DNA of 64,000 nucleotides from CAZJRQ01 sp964548535 (GTDB lineage Bacteria; Bacillota; Clostridia; Oscillospirales; Ruminococcaceae): positions 1-64,000 of the forward strand of contig CAZJRQ010000004.1 of the NCBI GenBank assembly GCA_964548535.1. The letters are read 5' to 3'. Shown piece by piece: positions 43,140-50,819 of this stretch (position 1 is the first letter of the stretch; each line of letters opens with the position of its first letter). Both the position numbers and the translations under genes were made by a program. Below the pieces are notes generated by a model. The model ran no database searches and was not told the DNA's origin. It was given only the letters and a program-made list of their open reading frames with translations.

Positions 43140-43382
43140 TTAGATAGTACCATTTTTCTTAAGAAGTACCTTAACTCTGTCAGTTGGCTGAGCACCCTTA
43201 GCAATCCAAGATTTAGCTTTTTCGTCATCAATCTTTAGAACTGAAGGCTCCTTAGTAGGATCGTAATAACCGATTTCTTCGATAAAGCGACCATCTCTAG
43301 GAGATCTTGAGTCTGCAACAACTACACGATAGAAAGGAGCCTTCTTAGCGCCCATTCTTCTTAGTCTGATTTTAACTGCCAT
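43140..43382 (-). CDS. rpsP: 30S ribosomal protein S16
   Basis: An 80-aa S16 with the signature MAVKIRLRRMGAKKAPFYRVVVADSR at its start, full length. It lies between ffh and khpA as in many Firmicutes. Confidence 0.97.
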   Translation of the reverse strand: MAVKIRLRRMGAKKAPFYRVVVADSRSPRDGRFIEEIGYYDPTKEPSVLKIDDEKAKSWIAKGAQPTDRVKVLLKKNGTI

Positions 43383-43453
43383 TTATATTCACCTCCGTAA
43401 TTAACATATATATATCAGTGCACAAGGCATAGATAACTAAATAAATTTAAAAC

Positions 43454-44851
43454 CTACATTGGCAATCCGTTGCCGCCAGGTCCAGGTCCGCCAAGACCTT
43501 TAAGTAATGCAGCTCTGTTCTTACGCATTTTCTTGTTGTGAAGGCTCTTTCCTTTGCCGCCAACACCAAATTGCTTCATCATCTTCTGCATTTGCTCAAA
43601 CTGCTTTAAAAGCTGATTAACATCAGAAACTTGAGTACCGCTACCAGCAGCAATTCTACGCTTTCTCTTTGGATCAATTAGTGCAGGCTTTTCACGCTCT
43701 GCAGTAGTCATAGAGTTAATCATAGCCTCAGTCTTTTTAAGCTGAGTTTCACCCTGCTCAAGCTGATCATCATCAATTTTTCCAGCACCAGGAATCATTC
43801 TCATAATAGATTTAATAGAACCCATTTTTTGAATTTGCTTCATCTGTTCTAGCAAATCGTTAAGATCAAATCCTTTGTCTTTAATTTTATTAGCAAGCTT
43901 TTCAGCATCCTTTTGGTCGACTGTTTGAGATGCTTTTTCAATAAGTGTAAGCATATCTCCCATTCCCAAAATTCTTGATGCCATTCGCTCAGGATGGAAA
44001 AGTTCAAATTCATCAAGCTTTTCACCCATACCAACAAATTTAATTGGCTTACCAGTAACAGAAAGCACAGAAAGTGCAGCACCGCCACGAGTATCAGAAT
44101 CAAGCTTAGTCAAAATAACACTGTCAATACCCAAAGCCTCATCAAAGCTAGAAGCAACCTTTACAGCATCCTGACCAATCATTGCGTCAACAACAAGCAT
44201 AATCTCGTTAGGCTCAGCAATTTTCTTGATATCCTTAAGTTCATCCATAAGCTGTTCGTCAATATGAAGTCGACCAGCAGTATCGATAATAACTAAGTCA
44301 TTACCATAATCTTTAGCGTGCTTGATACCCTCTTTTGCGATTTTTCTAGGGTCAATCTGTCCCATTTCAAAAACTGGAACTTCAGCACGTTCACCGACAA
44401 CCTTAAGCTGTTCAATAGCGGCAGGTCTGTAAACGTCACAAGCAATAAGCAAAGGACGATTGCCCTGTCCCTTGAAATATTTAGCAAGCTTAGCTGCGTG
44501 AGTAGTTTTACCAGAACCTTGCAAACCGCACATCATTATAACACAAGGCGGTTTGTTAGGGAAGTTAATTTTCGAATTAGCCTCACCCATAAGCTTGATA
44601 AGCTCTTCATTTACAATTTTAATTACCTGTTGACCTGGGGTTAGACTCTTTAGTACATCTTCGCCAACACTTCGCTCGGTAACATTGGCAATAAATTCTT
44701 TTACAACCTTATAGCTTACATCGGCCTCAAGAAGTGCCATTTTTACTTCTCTCATAGCCTCTTTAACATCGGCCTCAGAAAGTCGTCCTCTTGATTTAAG
44801 ACCTTTAAATATGCCGTTAAGCTTTTCTGAAAGTCCCTCGAATGCCACCAA
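43454..44851 (-). CDS. ffh: Signal recognition particle protein Ffh
   Basis: Ffh is the GTPase of the SRP that targets membrane proteins. The 465-aa protein has the N domain, the P-loop GLQGSGKTT (109-117), DTAGRLHIDEQL, TKLDSDTRGG, and the methionine-rich M domain with RIAAGSGTQVSDVNQLLKQF that binds 4.5S RNA. It is co-transcribed with ylxM, which stimulates it in some Firmicutes. Confidence 0.96.
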   Translation of the reverse strand: MVAFEGLSEKLNGIFKGLKSRGRLSEADVKEAMREVKMALLEADVSYKVVKEFIANVTERSVGEDVLKSLTPGQQVIKIVNEELIKLMGEANSKINFPNKPPCVIMMCGLQGSGKTTHAAKLAKYFKGQGNRPLLIACDVYRPAAIEQLKVVGERAEVPVFEMGQIDPRKIAKEGIKHAKDYGNDLVIIDTAGRLHIDEQLMDELKDIKKIAEPNEIMLVVDAMIGQDAVKVASSFDEALGIDSVILTKLDSDTRGGAALSVLSVTGKPIKFVGMGEKLDEFELFHPERMASRILGMGDMLTLIEKASQTVDQKDAEKLANKIKDKGFDLNDLLEQMKQIQKMGSIKSIMRMIPGAGKIDDDQLEQGETQLKKTEAMINSMTTAEREKPALIDPKRKRRIAAGSGTQVSDVNQLLKQFEQMQKMMKQFGVGGKGKSLHNKKMRKNRAALLKGLGGPGPGGNGLPM

Positions 44852-44888
44852 AACGCCCCCTTTTCATAATAAGTAAATTTAAGTTAAA

Positions 44889-45281
44889 TTAATCTTCAAA
44901 GTATTTCGAATTATCAAATTCAGCAAGCTTAGAATCTAAATCTTCAAGCAAAGTAATTGTCTTGTCAGCGATATTTTTCGCAAACGAAACCTTTTTGCAT
45001 TCCTCAAAAATCTCAAGAGCCATGTCTTTAAATTCCATTAACTGCTTTTGATATTGCTCCTGCTGAGAAGAAAGTCCCAAAACCTCTTCAAACTTAAGCA
45101 ATGATTCCTCGCCGCGCTTAATAGAGTCGTGTACACCCTGACGTGAGATATCATATTGTTCAGCAATTTCAGCAAGTGACAGGTCGTCATTGTAATAAAA
45201 TTCAAGAACATCATGCTGCTTGTCCGTTAATAAATCTCCGTACAAATCTAAAAGTATGCTCATTTTAAGATTTTTATTCAT
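44889..45281 (-). CDS. ylxM: YlxM/p13-like DNA-binding protein (UPF0122)
   Basis: A 130-aa sigma-70 region 4-like helix-turn-helix protein: LLDLYGDLLTDKQHDVLEFYYNDDLSLAEIAEQYDISRQGVHDSIKRGE. YlxM/p13 modulates the SRP GTPases. It is the first gene of the ffh operon; ffh follows 37 bp later. Confidence 0.93.
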   Translation of the reverse strand: MNKNLKMSILLDLYGDLLTDKQHDVLEFYYNDDLSLAEIAEQYDISRQGVHDSIKRGEESLLKFEEVLGLSSQQEQYQKQLMEFKDMALEIFEECKKVSFAKNIADKTITLLEDLDSKLAEFDNSKYFED

Positions 45282-45344
45282 GATAAAGACCTCCTGTCTG
45301 TAAAAATCATTGTTCTGTAAAGTAGCAACACTTTACAATTAACT

Positions 45345-45373
45345 ATTATATATCAAGTTTAATCACTTGTCAA
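45345..45373 (-). promoter_or_regulatory. Promoter of the ylxM-ffh-rpsP-khpA operon
   Basis: Minus-strand TTGACA (45373-45368), 17-bp spacer, TATAAT (45350-45345), full consensus. In the leader an inverted repeat TGTAAAGT/ACTTTACA (about 45317-45338) lies before the ylxM ribosome binding site. Confidence 0.85.
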
Positions 45374-45570
45374 GTGTTTTTTGAAAAATAAATATATTTT
45401 ACAAAAAGGCTTGAAATTAGTGGTTGAAGTGTGATATTATAATTATAGGGTGAATAGTAATTTAATATAGTGAAATAACAAAGTGCGATCATAATTGATT
45501 AGATTATTCTTCGCTTTACTTTTCACTTCTATTAAGATTGTTGTTTAAAGATAAGAAATGGGGCTTGAAT

Positions 45571-46539
45571 ATGATTACTTTTAAAATAGAGAATGATAAG
45601 CATACTCTTGAATTGCCAGCGCTGACTTTTGGAACGGCTGATTTTTGCAGACAGGATGATGATGAATATTATTTTGGATTGCTTGATAAATATGTAGAGC
45701 TCGGCGGTACTTGTATTGATACAGCGAGAACATATTGTTCTTGGATTAAAGGCGGCGAGGACAGTAGTGAACTGATTATTGGAAGATGGCTAAAGGCTAG
45801 AAATAATCGTGAGAACATGATAATTTCTACAAAGGGCGGTCATCCTGAGCATGATAATATGTCAGTGTCGAGATTGGATGCTAAGTCGCTGAAGGCTGAT
45901 TTGGATAGAAGTCTTGAATGTTTAAATACTAGCTATGTAGATGTTTACTTTTTACATAGAGATGATGAAAGAATACCAGTATCAAAAATTATGCCGATAT
46001 TAGACGGCTTTGTAAAGAGCGGGAAAGTTCGCTTTTTAGGAGCGTCAAATTGGACAAGCGGACGTATTCAAGCGGCTAATGAGTATGCTGAGGCTTTTGG
46101 TCTTGAACCATTTAGAGTAAGCCAGATTAATTATAGTCTTGCACATTCAAGTACTGATACATTCGGTGATTCAACGCTAGTTTGCATGAATATGTGGGAG
46201 TACAGTTGGTATAAGAAAAATAATTTTCCAGTAATGGCATTTTCACCGCAGGCTAAAGGCTTTTTTGCTAAGCATTCAAGTGTTGAGTCGATAAAAAAAC
46301 TTCCGGAGGGTCAGTTTACAAGTACGGCGAACCTTGCTCGTTTGGCCAAAGTAAAGGAACTTAGCGAGAAAACAGGAACATCTCCAGCAGTTATTCCGCT
46401 TGGATATTTAAATAGTCAGTCTTTCTTTGTATCGTCGGTGTTTGCAGCGTCAAATACAAAGCAAATTGAGGAGGACATGGGTGCACAAGATTTAAAATAT
46501 GAGGATGTGACAATCGCGTTTTTGGAGAATTTGTTATAG
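45571..46539 (+). CDS. Aldo/keto reductase
   Basis: A 322-aa NAD(P)H-dependent oxidoreductase with a TIM barrel. DTARTYC carries the first Asp and catalytic Tyr, VYFLHRDDERIPV the His, and LGASNWTSGRI and FSPQAKGFF the cofactor region. The substrate is unknown. The ATG at 45571 fits better than the upstream 45538. Confidence 0.8.
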   Translation: MITFKIENDKHTLELPALTFGTADFCRQDDDEYYFGLLDKYVELGGTCIDTARTYCSWIKGGEDSSELIIGRWLKARNNRENMIISTKGGHPEHDNMSVSRLDAKSLKADLDRSLECLNTSYVDVYFLHRDDERIPVSKIMPILDGFVKSGKVRFLGASNWTSGRIQAANEYAEAFGLEPFRVSQINYSLAHSSTDTFGDSTLVCMNMWEYSWYKKNNFPVMAFSPQAKGFFAKHSSVESIKKLPEGQFTSTANLARLAKVKELSEKTGTSPAVIPLGYLNSQSFFVSSVFAASNTKQIEEDMGAQDLKYEDVTIAFLENLL

Positions 46540-46659
46540 CATTACATATGTAGTAGTATAGATTCTCTTTGAAGGTTATAATGCTTAAATTGCAAGAGTT
46601 TATGTATATGTACAATAAAACGGACTCTTTAAAACGACTGATAAAACTTAATATAAACA

Positions 46660-46698
46660 TAAAAAATCCGAGAAGTTTTACTTCTCGGATTTAATTTT
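46660..46698. terminator. Terminator shared by the reductase gene and 6S RNA
   Basis: AAATCCGAGAAG/CTTCTCGGATTT stem with T-rich flanks in both directions. Confidence 0.75.
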
Positions 46699-46710
46699 TT
46701 TAAAAATAGA

Positions 46711-46909
46711 ACTGCCTTGCCGTCGTATGGCAAATTAAAACCCGCACTCAAGCAGGTGGGTACTATCCCTAGGTTTCGCGCTCCCTTCGTCCGTAGCCTG
46801 AATCAGCCGAAGCGGTTCAGGTCGGGAGGTCTGCAATCCGCTTTCGGAGAACGGTTCCCTTAATTAATGTGTTGGATTAAAAACACCACACTGGCTCGAA
46901 CAAGGCAGT
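46711..46909 (-). ncRNA. ssrS: 6S RNA
   Basis: A ~199-nt minus-strand RNA whose ends pair (ACTGCCTTG with CAAGGCAGT). A long interrupted helix surrounds a central open region, and the terminal hairpin is formed by segments such as CCTGAACCG/CGGCTGATTCAGG. Size, rod-like fold, own promoter and terminator fit 6S RNA, which mimics an open promoter and binds sigma-A RNA polymerase in stationary phase. Identified by fold and size, not by alignment. Confidence 0.65.
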
Positions 46910-46936
46910 AGTAATATTTGTTCTTGTTCTATAAAT

Positions 46937-46965
46937 AGTATACCACAATTTCATTAAGAATTCAA
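46937..46965 (-). promoter_or_regulatory. Promoter of 6S RNA
   Basis: Minus-strand TTGAAT (46965-46960), 17-bp spacer, TATACT (46942-46937). The precursor would start ~20 nt before the mature 5' end. Confidence 0.7.
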
Positions 46966-47177
46966 TAGGTAAATTTGTGAAAAATTTTGATAAAATATTG
47001 TATACCATACCACTTGACATCTCTTGTCAAGTACCGAGAGTGAAAAAATAATTGAAATTACACGTTTATTTTATTGACTTTTTGTGAAAGTATGAACCAT
47101 GCGAAGTTTATTAAAATTTTGGATTGTTCTACTTTATTATTTAAAAATTTAATTTGACCAGTTCTTGGATTTTCGTA

Positions 47178-47516
47178 CTAAAGTAAGTTTTGGTCACTCC
47201 AGTTTTTCATGTCAAGAAGAATTGGAATAAAACGTTCACCCATTTCTGTAAGCGAGTATTCAACCTTAGGCGGTACTTGAGCATAAACATATCTCTTGAT
47301 AAATCCATCAGCCTCAAGCTCACGAAGTTGCTTAGTTAATGTAGATTGAGTTATGCCACCTAAACGTCTTTGAAGTTCGTTAAAACGCTGTACTTCATAG
47401 ACTGAAATGTACCATATAATTAAAATTTTCCATTTGCCGCTTATCACAGATTGTAATTTGCTCATTGATTCACAGCGTGAAACCTGTTCGCAATTTGAAT
47501 GTTTATTTTCAGACAT
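47178..47516 (-). CDS. HxlR-family transcriptional regulator
   Basis: A 112-aa winged-helix protein: VISGKWKILIIWYI, RFNELQRRLGGITQSTLTKQLRELEADGFI and YSLTEMGERFIPIL, the complete family pattern. Two extra cysteines (Cys9, Cys15) near the N-terminus include the position used as a redox or formaldehyde sensor in relatives. It is divergent from a radical SAM gene across operator-like repeats. Confidence 0.9.
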   Translation of the reverse strand: MSENKHSNCEQVSRCESMSKLQSVISGKWKILIIWYISVYEVQRFNELQRRLGGITQSTLTKQLRELEADGFIKRYVYAQVPPKVEYSLTEMGERFIPILLDMKNWSDQNLL

Positions 47517-47572
47517 ATAAATACCTCCTATTATGTTCTCAGTATTATATAGTATATCATATCATATCTTAG

Positions 47573-47593
47573 TAGTATAGTCAATGTATACTA
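47573..47593. promoter_or_regulatory. Operator-like inverted repeat in the HxlR intergenic region
   Basis: Perfect TAGTATA-N7-TATACTA. Further TAGTA/TACTA elements occur up to about 47670. HxlR proteins often bind such sites and repress themselves and a neighbouring gene. Confidence 0.6.
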
Positions 47594-47717
47594 TTAATCA
47601 TATGTAGTATTAAAAATGATAGTACATACTAAAAATAATTGTACTTGTTTTTTCATACTATTAGTGATAAAATCTAAATAACAGGTAAGCTTACTGTTAA
47701 ATAGAGGAGGTTTTATT

Positions 47718-48602
47718 ATGCATTTTACAGGAACAATATGGCGGCCGCCTTATGAGGCGTGGTCTGCACTTATTCAAGTTACAGCAGGTTGTACACACAA
47801 TAAATGCAAGTTTTGCACGCTTTATGAGGACGTGCCTTTTAAATTTAGAATGTCACCGCTAGATGAAATTGAGGAGGATTTACAGCAAATATATCGTCAC
47901 AGTCCAAAGGCGAACAGACTGTTTTTGACTGGAGCAAATCCGTTTGTGCTTAGCACTGAAAAATTGAAATTAATCGCCAACACAGCAAAGCAGTATCTGC
48001 AAAATCTTAGCAGTATTGGATGCTTTGCGCGAATCACGGATATTACATCTAAAAGTGTTGAGGAGCTAAAATATCTGCGTGCGGTAGGTTATAACAGAAT
48101 AACAATCGGTGTAGAAACTGGTGATGATACCGCTCTTAATTTTATGAATAAGGGATACAAGTCGGCAGATATTATAGAGCAGTGTCACAAGCTTGATTTG
48201 GCGAATATTGAGTACAATTTTTTCTATCTAACAGGTATTTACGGTGCAGGGAAAAGTGAGCAGGGAGTTAAAAATACAGCCAAAATATTCAATCAGCTTA
48301 ATCCCAAAATAATCGGGGCATCAATGCTTACTGTGTATCCGACATCTGAGCTATATAATGAGATAAAGCTAGGCAATTGGAAAGAAGAGAGTGAGCGAGA
48401 AAAGCTTAGAGAGATGAGGTTGCTTATTGAGAGCTTGGAAATTAAAACGCATTTTGCAGCTTTGGGTTCATCAAATATGTTTATGATTCAAGGTGACTTG
48501 CCGTCAGAACAAAAGAATTTGGTTAAGATTATAGATAATATTCTAAGAGATTATGATGAAACATCTTTAAGAGATTATAGGGTTAATTTGAAATCCTTGT
48601 AA
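47718..48602 (+). CDS. Radical SAM protein with CX4CX2C cluster motif
   Basis: A 294-aa radical SAM protein. The cluster site is GCTHNKCKFC, spacing C-x4-C-x2-C instead of the usual C-x3-C-x2-C, a variant known in one radical SAM group. RITIGVETGDDTALNFMNKG and the later YPTSELYNEI are typical of Elp3/NifB-like barrels. The substrate is unknown. It is divergent from the HxlR gene, which probably controls it. AGAGGAGG precedes the ATG. Confidence 0.8.
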   Translation: MHFTGTIWRPPYEAWSALIQVTAGCTHNKCKFCTLYEDVPFKFRMSPLDEIEEDLQQIYRHSPKANRLFLTGANPFVLSTEKLKLIANTAKQYLQNLSSIGCFARITDITSKSVEELKYLRAVGYNRITIGVETGDDTALNFMNKGYKSADIIEQCHKLDLANIEYNFFYLTGIYGAGKSEQGVKNTAKIFNQLNPKIIGASMLTVYPTSELYNEIKLGNWKEESEREKLREMRLLIESLEIKTHFAALGSSNMFMIQGDLPSEQKNLVKIIDNILRDYDETSLRDYRVNLKSL

Positions 48603-48661
48603 TTGTCTAATCAGCAAAGCGAATCGTTTTACTATAGCAATTCAGTTTGCACATTATACAA

Positions 48662-48704
48662 TAAAAACGGCACTGGAAAGTAAAATTTCCAGTGCCGTTT
48701 TATT
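48662..48704. terminator. Bidirectional terminator
   Basis: A 16-bp AAAACGGCACTGGAAA/TTTCCAGTGCCGTTTT stem between convergent genes. Confidence 0.85.
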
Positions 48705-48722
48705 TGATGTGTAATATAAAAT

Positions 48723-49070
48723 TTATGAGAAGTTTCCGTGATTACCGCAGTCGCAGCCTTCATCATGCTCGTCAATATCAATATCGAATTCAAACATCTC
48801 TTCAATTCTCTTCATGAAAACATTTCCGATTCTCTCGTATTCATTGTCATCATCAATTGAAACCATGATTTCCTCATCACCGTCAAAATCAGATTTTAGA
48901 ATAACTACTTCGCCTGAATCCTCAAGTGATTCTTCAGGATCTTCAAAATAAGGAGTTAGAGCATAGTATTTTTCACCCTCAAATTCCATAGCATCCAGCA
49001 TCTCAAACATTTGCTCATTTCCCTCTTCATCTTCAAGAGTATACAAATCAGGTGTGTATTCTTCAGACAT
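48723..49070 (-). CDS. DUF1292 family acidic protein
   Basis: A 115-aa, highly acidic protein with the DUF1292 pattern LYTLEDEEGNEQMFEMLDAMEFEGEKYYALTPY and EIMVSIDDDNEYERIGNVFM. The C-terminus is Asp/His/Cys rich (DEHDEGCDCGNHG), perhaps metal binding. Common in Firmicutes, often near yqgF; function unknown. Confidence 0.85.
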   Translation of the reverse strand: MSEEYTPDLYTLEDEEGNEQMFEMLDAMEFEGEKYYALTPYFEDPEESLEDSGEVVILKSDFDGDEEIMVSIDDDNEYERIGNVFMKRIEEMFEFDIDIDEHDEGCDCGNHGNFS

Positions 49071-49275
49071 ATTTTACCTCCATGATGATCGTGTAATAAG
49101 ATCATTTCATTATAGTTTGTGTTAAAAGTGCGTATTTATGCGGTTTAGTTATATAAAACCTACTAAATTTTAGCACCACAGTATCTTTATTATACTACTA
49201 TTAAAAATAAAAGTCAAGCGAATAATGTGAAAGTAATATTAAATAATTTATTTCAAAGTTTTTTGATAAAAACTG

Positions 49276-49304
49276 TTGACAACGCACAAAAAGTATGGTA
49301 TAGT
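49276..49304 (+). promoter_or_regulatory. Promoter of the micro-ORF transcript
   Basis: TTGACA (49276-49281), 17-bp spacer, TATAGT (49299-49304). Transcription would start near 49311. Confidence 0.85.
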
Positions 49305-49325
49305 ATAGTCAAGGAAAAGGAAACA

Positions 49326-49371
49326 CCTAAAACAAAATCCTAAAAGAGATTTCAACCGGAAGATATTTAGG
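49326..49371 (+). promoter_or_regulatory. Leader hairpins covering the first ribosome binding site
   Basis: Two CCTAAA copies (49326-49331, 49339-49344) can each pair with TTTAGG (49366-49371), which overlaps the AGGAG before the first ORF. Alternative pairing could switch access to it. Confidence 0.4.
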
Positions 49372-49375
49372 AGAT

Positions 49376-49501
49376 ATGTCAAAAGGGAAGCTGATTGAAT
49401 ATCAAATGTATTTTCTGAAAAGTTTCTTAAAGCGAGTTCAGACCTTAAAGCTGGTTTGGTTCGACAAGAGGGATCTAACTGAAATTGATCCAGATGTTTA
49501 A
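49376..49501 (+). CDS. 41-aa ORF, first and longest of the micro-ORF array
   Basis: ATG 49376 to TAA 49501. The peptide begins MSKGKLIEYQMYFLKSFL and ends DKRDLTEIDPDV, basic at first and acidic at the end, with an amphipathic look. AGGAG lies only 2 nt before the ATG, which is too close for good initiation, so the true start or its translation is uncertain. No family recognised. Confidence 0.4.
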   Translation: MSKGKLIEYQMYFLKSFLKRVQTLKLVWFDKRDLTEIDPDV

Positions 49502-49662
49502 GCTACAGTTCTTGTTAGGGATTGTTTAAATAGGAATCCTAAGTACTTGATATCAAAAGTGGTGATGGGAAAATATTATACATATTAAATAGTGCAGTTT
49601 TTGTAGTTAGATGTGTGTGATACCAAAGCTAAGCTTAATGTGATACGAAAGGGGCGAGTCCG

Positions 49663-49716
49663 ATGGACGCACTAGAGAATTTCTTAGTATCCCGTGACTC
49701 GAAGGATCTGAAATAA
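49663..49716 (+). CDS. 17-aa micro-ORF (MDALENFLVSRDSKDLK)
   Basis: ATG 49663 follows GAAAGGGGCGAGTCCG, the same block that precedes the minimal ORFs further on. The peptide is MDALENFLVSRDSKDLK. Unknown function; it may be the parent form of the reduced units. Confidence 0.45.
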   Translation: MDALENFLVSRDSKDLK

Positions 49717-49798
49717 CAGAGTAAAAACTCAGGTGTAAAGACTGATATACTCAAACCGATACGGTTTTATATATAAAGATCTCGAGGGTTTCGCGGTA

Positions 49799-49852
49799 AT
49801 GCAGAATTATGTTTTTGAAATTTTGGATACTTTGAAAAGTACAATTGAATAG
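49799..49852 (+). CDS. 17-aa micro-ORF (MQNYVFEILDTLKSTIE)
   Basis: ATG 49799 to TAG 49852, with a weak GAGGG 10 nt upstream and without the AGTCCG block. Peptide MQNYVFEILDTLKSTIE. Coding is uncertain. Confidence 0.25.
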   Translation: MQNYVFEILDTLKSTIE

Positions 49853-49945
49853 CAGAATAATTAAAATTCTGTGCTATGTTAGATAAACATTTCAATCGTT
49901 GAATTGATTTAAGCTAACATCAAAAATTTTGAAAGAGTGATTCCA

Positions 49946-49966
49946 ATGAAGAGATTAGTTGATTAA
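49946..49966 (+). CDS. 6-aa micro-ORF (MKRLVD)
   Basis: ATG 49946 after GAAAGAGTGATTCCA, then MKRLVD and TAA. The upstream block matches the repeat consensus. Confidence 0.35.
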   Translation: MKRLVD

Positions 49967-50008
49967 AAATATCTTGTTTTTATAAAAATTTCTAAGGAGT
50001 GATGCACT

Positions 50009-50047
50009 ATGTTTAAAAAGTGTTTCATGAAAAGGCTTAATATCTAA
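50009..50047 (+). CDS. RLNI micropeptide copy 1 (MFKKCFMKRLNI)
   Basis: ATG 50009, AAGGAG 9 nt upstream. Peptide MFKKCFMKRLNI then TAA. It shares Cys, basic residues and a C-terminal RLNI with copies at 50147 and 50652. Nine bases after the stop lies GTGAGTCCGCCA, repeated after all three copies; GTG there could restart translation. Confidence 0.5.
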   Translation: MFKKCFMKRLNI

Positions 50048-50146
50048 AAGATAGGAGTGAGTCCGCCAGAAATTTAACTTGACTATGGATATGTAATTAA
50101 TTGGCATGAGCTGATGATCATAAAATTAAATATGGAGTGGTGCTTA

Positions 50147-50182
50147 ATGATTAAATATTGCACAAGGCGTTTGAATATTTAA
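50147..50182 (+). CDS. RLNI micropeptide copy 2 (MIKYCTRRLNI)
   Basis: ATG 50147, GGAG 9 nt upstream. Peptide MIKYCTRRLNI then TAA. Arg, Leu, Ile and Cys codons differ from the other copies while the residues stay the same. GTGAGTCCCCCA follows nine bases after the stop. Confidence 0.5.
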   Translation: MIKYCTRRLNI

Positions 50183-50249
50183 TAGTTAGGAGTGAGTCCC
50201 CCAAAGAATTTAGTTTGAAATATTATAAATTTTATTTATACGAATTTTA

Positions 50250-50790
50250 TTGAAAGGTTTGAGTCCGATGGCATAATCAATTTGATAATTGACCCAAATT
50301 TTTTTGAAAGGTAATAAGTCCAATGGTTAAATAACTTTATTTTTAGACAAAAATCTAATTGAAAGGTAAAAAGTCCGATGGATAAATAACTTGTATTTAG
50401 ACCAAAATTTACTTGAAAGGTAAGAAATCCGATGGTTAATTAAGTGTGAAATTTAGACCAAAATTCAATTGAAAGGTTGAGTCCGATGAAGATGTAAGTT
50501 TTGTTATTCAAACAAAATTACTGAGAGGATGTATTTCCAATGGTTTAATTGCTGCTGATATAGTAAGCTGAAATTTACTAGAAAGGTCGTAATTCCAATG
50601 GCATAGTTGGTTTTTATTAATACATATTTTTGAATATAAGGGGTGAGCGATATGATCGTTAGAAATTGCTCAAGACGTCTGAATATCTAAAAGATAGGAG
50701 TGAGTCCGCCAAAGTATTCAAATTAAGCCAGAGATTTGGCTAGATAAAATATTTTGATTTGGAGTGAAATCCGATGTACTAAATAAGTAC
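50250..50790 (+). repeat. Periodic ~54-nt repeats with 2-3 codon ORFs
   Basis: Units consist of GAAAGG or GGAG, an AGTCCG/ATTCCA block, ATG and an almost immediate stop. ORFs: 50268-50276 (MA), 50323-50334 (MVK), 50378-50389 (MDK), 50432-50443 (MVN), 50486-50497 (MKM), 50540-50548 (MV), 50598-50606 (MA) and 50774-50782 (MY). ATG-to-ATG distances are 55, 55, 54, 54, 54 and 58 nt. Between units are AT-rich segments able to form short hairpins (for example TTTTGTT with AAACAAAA near 50500-50518). All eight have a stop within four codons. Confidence 0.7.
50652..50690 (+). CDS. RLNI micropeptide copy 3 (MIVRNCSRRLNI)
   Basis: ATG 50652 with AAGGGG 8 nt upstream. Peptide MIVRNCSRRLNI then TAA. It lies on the ~54-nt grid between the minimal ORFs at 50598 and the GTGAGTCCGCCA block near 50699-50711. 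Confidence 0.5.
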   Translation: MIVRNCSRRLNI

Positions 50791-50819
50791 AATTAATTAG
50801 TTATATTAATTTCGTATAA

